Source of the DNA: Deltaproteobacteria bacterium
GTDB taxonomy: Bacteria; Chloroflexota; Dehalococcoidia; Dehalococcoidales; BS750m-G39
Direction of reading: 5' to 3'
Length of the DNA stretch: 12,490 nt
Assembly (NCBI GenBank): GCA_013202445.1
Contig: JABMRW010000011.1
Location: 1-12,490, forward strand
Part shown: positions 1-6,694 of the stretch, piece by piece
Position numbering within the stretch: position 1 is the stretch's first letter
How the letters are laid out: the number at the start of each line of letters is the position of its first letter
Notes under the pieces: generated by a model
Told to the model about the DNA's origin: nothing
Database searches by the model: none
Seen by the model: the letters and a program-made list of their open reading frames with translations, nothing else
Program-made: the position numbers and the translations under genes

Positions 1-2
1 GG

Positions 3-1646
3 TGCCATGTGGTCGTGGAGCCCCGGCTGTCCAAACAGTGGTTCGTGAAGATGGGACCCTTGGCGAAAGACGCGATAACGGTGGTAAAAGAGAAAAAGGT
101 AAAGTTCCATCCCGATAGGTGGACCAAGGTGTATCTTAACTGGATGGAGAACATCCGTGACTGGTGCATCAGCCGCCAGCTGTGGTGGGGGCACCGCATA
201 CCGGTGTGGTACTGCCGTGACTGCGGAGAAGTGACCGTAGCTGTTGATGAGCCCAAAGCCTGCGGTCAATGCGGCTCGGCTAATATAGAGCAGGACCCCG
301 ATGTCCTGGATACCTGGTTCAGCTCGGCGCTGTGGCCCCACTCCACCATGGGTTGGCCCGGCGATACCGGGGACCTCGGCTATTTCTACCCCACCACCGT
401 GATGGAGACCGGCTACGACATCATCTTCTTCTGGGTGGCCAGGATGATTATGATGGGGCTGGCCGATACCGGCGATATACCTTTTAGCACCGTTTACCTC
501 CACGGGCTGCTGCGGGACGAGAAGGGGGAGAAGATGAGCAAGGTCAGGGGGAACGTCCTCGACCCACTTGATACCATGGATAAGTACGGCACCGATGCCC
601 TGCGCTTTGCCCTGACCAATGATATATCGCCGGGGAACGATATCAAGCTGACCCCGTCCCGGCTGGAGGCCGGCCGCAACTTTGCCAACAAGCTGTGGAA
701 TGCAACCCGTTTCGTGGTCAGGAGTTTAGAGCAAGGCGCAGCTAAATCTAAATTATCGCCTGTGGCGCAAGAGATTTTAGATGGGCTGGCTGGTAGAGAG
801 CTAGCGCTGGAAGACCGCTGGATACTGAGCCGCTTGAGCGGCACCATAGCCAACGTGACCAGGTTGATGGAAAACTTCCAGTTCGGCGAAGCCCTGAGGC
901 AGCTCCACGATTTCCTCTGGGGTGAGTTCTGCGACTGGTACATCGAGTTTGCCAAGATTCGCCTCGGTTCTAAGGAAGAGCCGTCTCCACTGCCGGTGCT
1001 GGTTCACGTGCTGGAGACATCGCTGCGGCTGTTGCACCCCTTTATGCCCTTCGTCACCGAGGAGCTGTGGCAGAACCTGAAACAACGTTTGCCCGCCGAT
1101 TGGGCGGAAACCGAGTCCATAATGATTGCCGCCTACCCCGCCGCCGATAAAGAGGCTGTTGACCCTCAGGCGGAACGGGTGATGGAGGCCGTAATCGAGA
1201 TAATACACGCCATTCGCAACGCCCGTGCCGAACATAAAGTGGAGAGCGGGCGGTGGGTTGAGGCGCAGGTCTATGCCGGTGAGCTTACCCCGGCCATCGC
1301 CGCTTATTCCCCGGCGATTGAGACGCTGGCTAAGGCCAGGCCGGTTAGCTTTTTTGAGAGCCGGGAAGAGATGCCGCCGGGTGATAATGTCCTGGCTCTG
1401 GTTCTAAAAAGTTCCGAGGTCATCATCCCTATGGAGAGCATGGTTGACCTGGAGGCGGAGCGGCGGCGGCTGGAGCAGGAGATAGCCCGGACCGGGGCCG
1501 AGGTGGCCCGGCTTGAAGTCAGGTTAAAGGATAAAGCCTTTCTGACCAAAGCACCGCCGGCGGTGGTGGTTAAAGAGAGGGATAACCTCAGCGTGAGAAA
1601 GGACAGGCTGGAGAGGCTGCAGCAAAGGCTGGACGAGCTTAACTAA
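3..1646 (+). CDS. valS: Valyl-tRNA synthetase, C-terminal part (5' end outside window)
   Basis: Class I aminoacyl-tRNA synthetase that charges tRNA-Val with valine in the cytoplasm. The frame is open from the window edge and the first complete codon is Cys at 3-5. The GTG at 9 is internal, because the conserved CHVVVEPRLSKQWFVKM-type stretch starts upstream of it. In order I see the block DWCISRQLWWGHRIPVWYC, two CxxC pairs (CRDCG, CGQCG) typical of a zinc-binding insertion, the KMSKS-type loop as KMSKV at 531-545, NFANKLWNATRF, the anticodon-binding helical domain (DWYIEFAKIRL, HPFMPFVTEELW) and a Glu/Arg-rich C-terminal coiled coil over the last ~65 residues, the usual bacterial ValRS tRNA-binding arm. 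The HIGH motif and roughly 340 N-terminal residues are missing because of the window cut. It ends with TAA at 1644-1646, overlapping the convergent gene's stop. The identification is firm. Confidence 0.97.
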   Translation, partial: CHVVVEPRLSKQWFVKMGPLAKDAITVVKEKKVKFHPDRWTKVYLNWMENIRDWCISRQLWWGHRIPVWYCRDCGEVTVAVDEPKACGQCGSANIEQDPDVLDTWFSSALWPHSTMGWPGDTGDLGYFYPTTVMETGYDIIFFWVARMIMMGLADTGDIPFSTVYLHGLLRDEKGEKMSKVRGNVLDPLDTMDKYGTDALRFALTNDISPGNDIKLTPSRLEAGRNFANKLWNATRFVVRSLEQGAAKSKLSPVAQEILDGLAGRELALEDRWILSRLSGTIANVTRLMENFQFGEALRQLHDFLWGEFCDWYIEFAKIRLGSKEEPSPLPVLVHVLETSLRLLHPFMPFVTEELWQNLKQRLPADWAETESIMIAAYPAADKEAVDPQAERVMEAVIEIIHAIRNARAEHKVESGRWVEAQVYAGELTPAIAAYSPAIETLAKARPVSFFESREEMPPGDNVLALVLKSSEVIIPMESMVDLEAERRRLEQEIARTGAEVARLEVRLKDKAFLTKAPPAVVVKERDNLSVRKDRLERLQQRLDELN

Positions 1647-2368
1647 ATTTCAAGTTCGGCAGCTACGAGTCCCCGGTGGGAACCATCAGCCCCCAATCGC
1701 TCCAGCGCCTTCTTGGTATCGCTGGCAATTCTGGCCTTGTCACAGTTTTTGAGCCGGTACTTGAATAGCCAGTAGGTGAACTCTTTTAATTCGGTCAGGC
1801 TGATGCTCTTAAGCCGGGGGTAGCCCTTCTCCCGCCGGAAGCCCTTGAGCAGCTCCGGTCTGGTAGCCCCGTATATCCGCTGGTAGGTCTCGTCGGTGAG
1901 ATTGTGCTCTTTATTATAGCCCAGGATACGCTTTTCCTTGCGTATCTCTTCCTGCACCGCCAGAACCAGCGCTTCCTCCACGGTGACGCCGTAAAAGTAG
2001 TTGAGATACTGGCGGTATTTAGTACTGCCGATGAGTGTCTTGAATTGCTCCGTACTTAGCTTGAGCGGCGGCTGGCCGTGGAAAAGGAGGGCGATTTTTT
2101 CCTCTTCGGGTATCAATTTGCCCACTGATTCACACAGCCGCTCCGCCAGCAGCAGCCAGTCAAAGGCTTCGCCGTCAATAAGGTACTGGTAATGGCGGCC
2201 GTTACAGGTTTCCTCGCCGTCAGTCCACAGCCCGATAGCCTCGAGCAGGGCGATATACCAGTGCTTGCTGCTGGAGATAGCCTGCTCCAGGTGTTTTATC
2301 GCCCCGGCGTTGTTGCTTGAGGTTGCTTGAGCCGGTACTGATTGATTGGGCGCTTTGGGGTTGTTCAT
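1643..2368 (-). CDS. Unrecognised 241-residue protein, last gene of the secA block
   Basis: I do not recognise a family. The protein starts with ~22 Asn/Ser/Pro/Ala-rich residues that look disordered. The rest looks helical and soluble, with many Glu, Lys, Leu and aromatic residues. Striking blocks are KHWYIALLEAIGLWTD (about 35-50), an acidic/aromatic segment ending DGEAFDWLLLAERLCESVG (about 65-83), and a Lys/Arg-rich C-terminal third with TYWLFKYRLKN. I see no signal peptide, membrane segment, nucleotide-binding motif or metal-ligand cluster. The ATG at 2366-2368 lies 18 bp after the stop of the 93-residue gene, with only a weak purine-rich stretch (GGACGGAAC) upstream and no other Met in frame, so the start is less certain than the frame. 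It is probably the promoter-distal gene of the prs-secA unit. The stop (TAG) overlaps the valS stop by 3 bp. Length, codon character and a tight fit between neighbours argue that it is a real gene. Confidence 0.8.
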   Translation of the reverse strand: MNNPKAPNQSVPAQATSSNNAGAIKHLEQAISSSKHWYIALLEAIGLWTDGEETCNGRHYQYLIDGEAFDWLLLAERLCESVGKLIPEEEKIALLFHGQPPLKLSTEQFKTLIGSTKYRQYLNYFYGVTVEEALVLAVQEEIRKEKRILGYNKEHNLTDETYQRIYGATRPELLKGFRREKGYPRLKSISLTELKEFTYWLFKYRLKNCDKARIASDTKKALERLGADGSHRGLVAAELEI

Positions 2369-2386
2369 GGGGTTTGGTTCCGTCCG

Positions 2387-2668
2387 TCAGCTACCCGGTA
2401 AAAAGACATTTACCCCTTTACCGCCTTTGGCATAGACCTGCCAGGTTATTTTCTCCTGGGCGCCTACCTTGGCGATGTTCTGTACCAGGCGGATATCAGC
2501 CTCGCTCAAGCCGAATTTCCGCTTGAGCTCTTCTATCCGAGCCCTGGCCTGCCGTTCGTTACCAAAGGCGCTTTCCAGCCCAAAGCCGTCTTTCTGGTAG
2601 CGCTGCCGGAGGGCAACCTCCTGGGCAAGGCCAAAAGTTACGTCTTCAACTACCCTTCGTTTCCACAT
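2387..2668 (-). CDS. Unrecognised 93-residue protein coupled to secA
   Basis: Small soluble protein of unknown function with no recognised domain. It opens with basic MWKRRVVEDVTFGLAQEVALR, has a central charged helical part (RQARARIEELKRKFGLSEADIRLVQNIAKVG, about 39-69) and ends in a Gly/Lys-rich tail (YAKGGKGVNVFLPGS). I see no membrane segment or cysteine motif. The ATG at 2666-2668 begins 3 bp after the secA TGA. Its ribosome binding site GGAAGGTGAG is formed by the final secA codons and stop, so translation is almost surely coupled to secA. The helix-rich middle could bind a partner or nucleic acid, but that is a guess. The position suggests expression with secretion genes and does not prove a role in secretion. 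Confidence 0.8.
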   Translation of the reverse strand: MWKRRVVEDVTFGLAQEVALRQRYQKDGFGLESAFGNERQARARIEELKRKFGLSEADIRLVQNIAKVGAQEKITWQVYAKGGKGVNVFLPGS

Positions 2669-2671
2669 TGC

Positions 2672-5302
2672 TCACCTTCCACAGCAGTGTTTGTATTTTT
2701 TGCCTGAGCCGCAGGGGCAGGGGTCGTTTCTGCCTATTTTCTTGCCGCCGACCTTCATTCTCTGCTTATTGACGTTGCCCCCGGCCTGAACCGGCGCGGG
2801 GGGCTTGGGTGGGGCTTCCCGCCGGGCAATGCCGACATGATATATGCTGTGAACCACGTCGTGCTGGATGGTCGAAAGCAGGTCCTGGAACAGGTTGTGC
2901 CCCTCCTTCTTGTAGGCGACCAGCGGGTCTCGCTGTCCGACCGCCTGCAGCCCTATCCCCTGGCGCATGTGCTCCATCATCGTCAGGTGCTCTACCCAGA
3001 GCATGTCTATGACGCGCAGCATCACCAGCCTCTCCACCGCCCTCATGTTCTCCGGGCCAATCTCCTTCTCTTTTTCCTCGTAGAGGATATTTGACAGCTC
3101 AGTTAGCTTTTCCTCAATTTGTTTTGGCTTCATCTGGGAGATGGCTTCGGCGTTAAATGTTGGGGGGATGGGGAAGATGGCCGATGCCTTTTTGAGTAGA
3201 GCGTCCGCGTCCCAGCCCTCGCCGTGCTCGTCGGCGGTGTGAGCGGCCACTATATTCTTAGTCTCATCTTCGACCAGGGACAGGATATTGGATTTAAGGT
3301 CGGCGCCGGCTATTATCTTTCGGCGCTCGCCGTAGATGAGCTCCCGGTGCCGGTTGGCTACATCGTCGTATTCCACCAGGTGCTTGCGGATATCAAAGTT
3401 ATAGCCCTCTACCCTGACCTGGGCGCCTTCTATGGATTTGTTCACCAGCGCGTTCTCAACGGGGGTGTCCTCGTCCATGCCCGCCCACTCCATAAAACTC
3501 TTAATCCGGTCGCCGCCGAAGCGGCGGACGATTTCGTCTTCTAAAGAAACATAGAAGCGGGAGCTGCCCGGGTCACCCTGCCGGCCGGCCCGCCCCCGGA
3601 GCTGGTTATCGATTCGCCTTGCCTCGTGGCGGTCGGTGCCGATAATATGGAGCCCGCCGAGCTGAATCACCTTTTCGTGCTCTTTTTGCCAGTTCTTGAC
3701 CTCTCCGTCCCCGGGGTTTCCCCCCAGTATGATGTCAACGCCGCGCCCGGCCATGTTGGTGGCCACGGTTACCGCTCCCGGCTTGCCGGCCTGGGCGACG
3801 ATATAGGCCTCTTTTTCGTGCTGCTTGGCGTTGAGTATCTCGTGGGGGATGCCCTTCTTCTTGAGCAGGTCGCTTAAATATTCCGAGTTATTAATAGATA
3901 CCGTGCCCACCAGCACCGGCTGCCCCTCTTTATAGAGCTGCTCAATCTCGCGCACCACTGCCTTGAATTTAGATTTTACGTCCTTGTAAATCTGGTCGGG
4001 GAAGTCCTGGCGTATCATTGGCTTATAGGTGGGGATGACCACCACCTCAAGCTTATATATTTTGTGAAGCTCCTCGGCCTCGGTGAGGGCGGTGCCGGTC
4101 ATGCCCGCCAGCTTACCGTACATGCGGAAGTAGTTCTGGATGGTAACAGTGGCGTAGGTGCGGCTTTCCTGTTGGACCCTGACCCGCTCCTTGGCCTCTA
4201 TCGCCTGGTGCAGGCCTTCCGAGTAGCGCCGTCCGTGCATCAGCCGGCCGGTGAACTCGTCAACGATGATAACCTGCCCGTCTTTGACCACATATTCCCG
4301 GTCCCGCCGGTATATCTCCCTGGCGGTCAGTGCGTTTTGCAGGTAGCGGTGCAGGTCGGCGTTGGCCGGGTCATAGAGATCGGGCGCCTTTAGTTGCCCT
4401 TCTCGCTTTAGCATCCGTTCCATATTGGTCATGCCGGCGTCGTTCAGGCTGACGGTGCGCGTCTTCTCATCAACGGTGTAGTCCGCATCCTTTTTAAGGC
4501 TGGGGACAAGGCGGGCGAATAGCTGGTACCTCTGTCCCGCCTCCACATCGGGGGCGCTGATGATGAGCGGGGTGCGGGCTTCATCGATAAGGAGGTAGTC
4601 TACCTCGTCGGCGATGGCATAGTTTACGGGACGCTGGACGCACTGGGACAGCTCGGTGACCATGTTGTCCCGCAGGTAGTCAAAGCCGAACTCGGCGCTG
4701 GTGCCGTAGGTGATATCAGCCTGGTAGGCCTCTTTGCGGGGGATTGGGCGGAAGTGGGGCCAGCGGCTGTCTCCGGAATCAAATTCGGGGTCGTAAATGA
4801 GGGCGGGGGTATGCTCATCGGGGGACTGCATGGGGTAGATGCTGGCTACGCTTAAGCCCAGGGTATGATAGACAGGCCCCATCCAGTAGGGGTCCCGCCT
4901 GGCTAGGTAGTCGTTGACGGTGACCAGGTGAACGCCTTGGCCGCTAAGGGCGTTTAGATAAAGGGGCAGGGTGGCCACCAGGGTCTTGCCCTCGCCGGTT
5001 TTCATCTCGGCGATTTTGCCCTGGTGAAGGACGATGCCGCCTATGAGCTGGACATCAAATTGGCGCAGGCCAATGGTACGTTGAGCCGCCTCGCGGACGG
5101 TGGCATAGGCTTCGGGCAGGAGTTCATCCAGGGAAGTGCCGCTTTCTAGCCTTGCCTTAAACTCGCTGGTCTTGGCACCAAGCTCGCTGTCACTGAGGTT
5201 GGTAAATTCAGGCTCAAGCTGGTTTATGGTATCTACCAGAGGTTGTAGCCGCTTGAGTTCCTTTTCGTTGGAATCAACCAGTCCGCCCAGCCACTTAAAC
5301 AT
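2672..5302 (-). CDS. secA: Preprotein translocase ATPase SecA
   Basis: Motor ATPase that pushes unfolded preproteins through the SecYEG channel at the membrane. At 876 residues it has normal SecA length. It starts MFKWLGGLVDSNEKELKRL, as in the family. The first nucleotide-binding fold has KTGEGKT (101-107) and DEVDYLLIDEARTP (232-244, Walker B DEVD). The second helicase lobe has TNMAGRGVDIILGG and DNQLRGRAGRQGDPGSSRF. The C-terminus ends in a SEC-C zinc motif CPC-x8-CC (C862, C864, C873, C874), the usual SecB/ribosome contact. An insertion of ~25 residues, rich in acidic and aromatic residues, lies between LGLSVASIYPMQ and RKEAYQADITYGT (about 160-187). The ATG at 5300-5302 starts 3 bp after the prs TGA, with CAGGGATGAG at the junction serving as ribosome binding site. 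The identity is certain; the insertion looks lineage-specific. Confidence 0.98.
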   Translation of the reverse strand: MFKWLGGLVDSNEKELKRLQPLVDTINQLEPEFTNLSDSELGAKTSEFKARLESGTSLDELLPEAYATVREAAQRTIGLRQFDVQLIGGIVLHQGKIAEMKTGEGKTLVATLPLYLNALSGQGVHLVTVNDYLARRDPYWMGPVYHTLGLSVASIYPMQSPDEHTPALIYDPEFDSGDSRWPHFRPIPRKEAYQADITYGTSAEFGFDYLRDNMVTELSQCVQRPVNYAIADEVDYLLIDEARTPLIISAPDVEAGQRYQLFARLVPSLKKDADYTVDEKTRTVSLNDAGMTNMERMLKREGQLKAPDLYDPANADLHRYLQNALTAREIYRRDREYVVKDGQVIIVDEFTGRLMHGRRYSEGLHQAIEAKERVRVQQESRTYATVTIQNYFRMYGKLAGMTGTALTEAEELHKIYKLEVVVIPTYKPMIRQDFPDQIYKDVKSKFKAVVREIEQLYKEGQPVLVGTVSINNSEYLSDLLKKKGIPHEILNAKQHEKEAYIVAQAGKPGAVTVATNMAGRGVDIILGGNPGDGEVKNWQKEHEKVIQLGGLHIIGTDRHEARRIDNQLRGRAGRQGDPGSSRFYVSLEDEIVRRFGGDRIKSFMEWAGMDEDTPVENALVNKSIEGAQVRVEGYNFDIRKHLVEYDDVANRHRELIYGERRKIIAGADLKSNILSLVEDETKNIVAAHTADEHGEGWDADALLKKASAIFPIPPTFNAEAISQMKPKQIEEKLTELSNILYEEKEKEIGPENMRAVERLVMLRVIDMLWVEHLTMMEHMRQGIGLQAVGQRDPLVAYKKEGHNLFQDLLSTIQHDVVHSIYHVGIARREAPPKPPAPVQAGGNVNKQRMKVGGKKIGRNDPCPCGSGKKYKHCCGR

Positions 5303-5305
5303 CGC

Positions 5306-6250
5306 TCATCCCTGTTCGAACATAGCCCCAATAGATAGTCCGGTGTGGATGCGGTGGATAGCCTCACCCAGCAGGGGGGCTATGGGCAGAACGGTAATCT
5401 TATCCAGTTTCTTGTCATCGGCCACCGGAACGGTGTCAGTAACCACTACCTCCTTGACCGGGCAGGAGCCTATCCTCTGGATAGCCTTACCGGATAGTAT
5501 CGGGTGGGTGCAGCAGGCGAATATCTCCTCGACCCCCCGCTTCTCCAGGGCCGAGACTACGCCAACCAGAGAGCCGGCGGTGTCTATCTCGTCGTCTACG
5601 GTGAGCGCTATCTTGCTATCCACCTCACCGATAATATTCAGTGTCTCCGCCTGGTCATCATTACCCACCCGCCTCTTTTCCACAATAACCAGGGGGGCAT
5701 TAAGCTTGGCGGCTACATCCCGCGCCCGCTTGGTAATGCCGATATCGGTAGCAACCACCACCAGCTCTTTAAAGTGTTTTTCTTTAAAATAGTCACTGAG
5801 CAGGTAGAGAGCCGTCAGTTCATCAACCGGTATGTTAAAGAAGCCCTGAATCTGGGCGGCGTGTAAGTCAACCGTGAGCAACCGGCCGGCGCCGGCCACA
5901 CTGAGCAGGTCGGCAATCAGGCGGGCGGTTATCGGTACCCGCGGCTGGTCTTTCTTATCGGTGCGCCCGTAACCGTAATAGGGAATAACGGCAGTGATAC
6001 GCCCCGCCGAAGCTCTCTTCAGGGCATCAATCATAATCAGCAACTCGACCAGGTTCCTGTGCACCGGTGAGCATAGGGGCTGGATAATAAAGGTGTCCCT
6101 CTGGCGCACGTTCTCCAGGATGCGGACAAAGATATTCTCGTTGCTGAATTCAAAGACCTCGCACCTGCCCAGCGGTATGCCCAGATAGTCGACTACCTCC
6201 TGGGCCAGGGTGGGGTGGGCGTTACCGGTGAATACCTTCAGCTCATCCAT
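5306..6250 (-). CDS. prs: Ribose-phosphate pyrophosphokinase (PRPP synthetase)
   Basis: Makes 5-phosphoribosyl 1-pyrophosphate from ribose 5-phosphate and ATP, feeding purine, pyrimidine, NAD, histidine and tryptophan synthesis in the cytoplasm. At 314 residues it has class I length. Visible landmarks are FSNENIFVRILENVR (35-49), IDALKRASAGRITAVIPYYGYGR (74-96), TVDLHAAQIQGFF (126-138), the flexible catalytic loop EKRR (191-194), the PRPP-binding loop VDDEIDTAGS (218-227) and FACCTHPILSG near the C-terminal third. The ATP-contact segment usually written YARQDRK is YGRTDKK here, so the Gln after the key Arg is Thr97. The segment usually PDHGGVTRAR reads TDIGITKRAR. The ATG at 6248-6250 has AGAGAGG nine bases upstream. 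It is followed after 3 bp by secA. The core loops are intact, so I expect an active enzyme. Confidence 0.96.
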   Translation of the reverse strand: MDELKVFTGNAHPTLAQEVVDYLGIPLGRCEVFEFSNENIFVRILENVRQRDTFIIQPLCSPVHRNLVELLIMIDALKRASAGRITAVIPYYGYGRTDKKDQPRVPITARLIADLLSVAGAGRLLTVDLHAAQIQGFFNIPVDELTALYLLSDYFKEKHFKELVVVATDIGITKRARDVAAKLNAPLVIVEKRRVGNDDQAETLNIIGEVDSKIALTVDDEIDTAGSLVGVVSALEKRGVEEIFACCTHPILSGKAIQRIGSCPVKEVVVTDTVPVADDKKLDKITVLPIAPLLGEAIHRIHTGLSIGAMFEQG

Positions 6251-6265
6251 AGGCTATTACCTCTC

Positions 6266-6297
6266 TTTGCGTAATATATCAGTTTGCGTAATATCAG
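6266..6297. repeat. Tandem duplication across the orf110 stop, ahead of prs
   Basis: TTTGCGTAATATATCAG (6266-6282) is followed directly by TTTGCGTAATATCAG (6283-6297). The two differ only by one AT dinucleotide. The second copy contains the stop codon of the 110-residue gene (TGA on the minus strand at 6294-6296). The duplication makes up most of the short spacer before the prs ribosome binding site. Confidence 0.8.
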
Positions 6298-6626
6298 TAA
6301 GCTATAAGGGCTTCCAGCAGGGAGACTTTTTTGTATTGCGTTACCGGTCTTTCCTGCCATACCTGAGTCTGTTCGGCGGCATCACTATACAGGGTGACTT
6401 CCCTGTATTTGGTGACCGTCTTCCAGTATGTTTTGTGGTCTATGGTATACGGTACTTGGACGGTATACGGTATTCGTTCGGTGTATGGCTCAGAGGTGTA
6501 GTAGGTCTCCGAGGCTTGATATTGTTCCGTGGTCTCGTAGGCTACCTCCTTGAGGGGCAAGACACAGAAAACGATGACCAGCACCAGTACTGCTGTCCCT
6601 ATTCCTATAGATAGTTTCGTCCTCAC
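6294..6626 (-). CDS. Small membrane-anchored tyrosine-ladder protein, 110 residues
   Basis: Not a family I can name. A short basic start (MRTK) is followed by one hydrophobic segment at about 6-25, with no acceptable lipobox before C21, so it is a signal anchor or uncleaved signal with the remainder probably outside the membrane. Tyrosines fall at residues 30, 36, 42, 48, 54 and 60, exactly six apart, then at 67, 74 and 80. The motif PYT recurs at 47, 53 and 59. The pattern suggests a beta-rich repeat. I place the start at GTG 6624-6626, because GGAGG lies eight bases upstream within AAGGGAGGTGAT (6631-6642). A GTG at 6633-6635 in the same frame lies inside that ribosome binding site and is unlikely to be used. 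It sits between glyA and prs, 43 bp before prs. Function unknown; an envelope role is inference. Confidence 0.85.
   Translation of the reverse strand: MRTKLSIGIGTAVLVLVIVFCVLPLKEVAYETTEQYQASETYYTSEPYTERIPYTVQVPYTIDHKTYWKTVTKYREVTLYSDAAEQTQVWQERPVTQYKKVSLLEALIAY
6462..6488. repeat. 18-bp period repeat inside the tyrosine-ladder gene (copies begin near 6444, 6462, 6480)
   Basis: On the plus strand GGTATACGGTA occurs at 6444-6454 and again at 6462-6472, and a diverged copy, GGTGTATGG, lies at 6480-6488, so the spacing is exactly 18 bp each time. On the coding (minus) strand this encodes the three PYT hexapeptides. The periodic DNA explains how the six-residue protein repeat could grow or shrink by slippage. 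Each of the first two copies contains the palindrome GTATAC. Confidence 0.75.
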
Positions 6627-6630
6627 GTTA

Positions 6631-6642
6631 ATCACCTCCCTT
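6631..6642 (-). promoter_or_regulatory. Strong ribosome binding site deciding the orf110 start
   Basis: The minus strand reads AAGGGAGGTGAT, close to a full complement of the 16S rRNA 3' end. Eight bases separate its GGAGG from the GTG at 6624-6626. The alternative in-frame GTG at 6633-6635 is part of this site. Confidence 0.8.
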
Positions 6643-6668
6643 GAGGATAGATTGGACTTGTATTGTTA

Positions 6669-6674
6669 ATTATA
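6669..6674 (-). promoter_or_regulatory. Candidate -10 box for the orf110-prs-secA unit
   Basis: The minus strand carries a perfect TATAAT, in GTGCTATAATTAAC, in the 68-bp gap between glyA and orf110. Transcription would begin near 6662, leaving a leader of about 36 bases. No good -35 hexamer is found at 16-18 bp. A TTGACG exists but 23 bp away, so the call is tentative and the block may also be read through from glyA. Confidence 0.4.
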
Positions 6675-6694
6675 GCACTATTGAGCGCCTGATA

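Noticed and set aside
494..955. Minus-strand frame of 153 codons opposite valS
   Set aside because: Ser/Arg-rich shadow of a well-supported synthetase gene.
5136..5792. Long plus-strand frame of 218 codons across the secA/prs junction
   Set aside because: It is opposite two certain genes, is rich in Ser and Leu as shadows of the minus-strand genes are, has no ribosome site and resembles no family.
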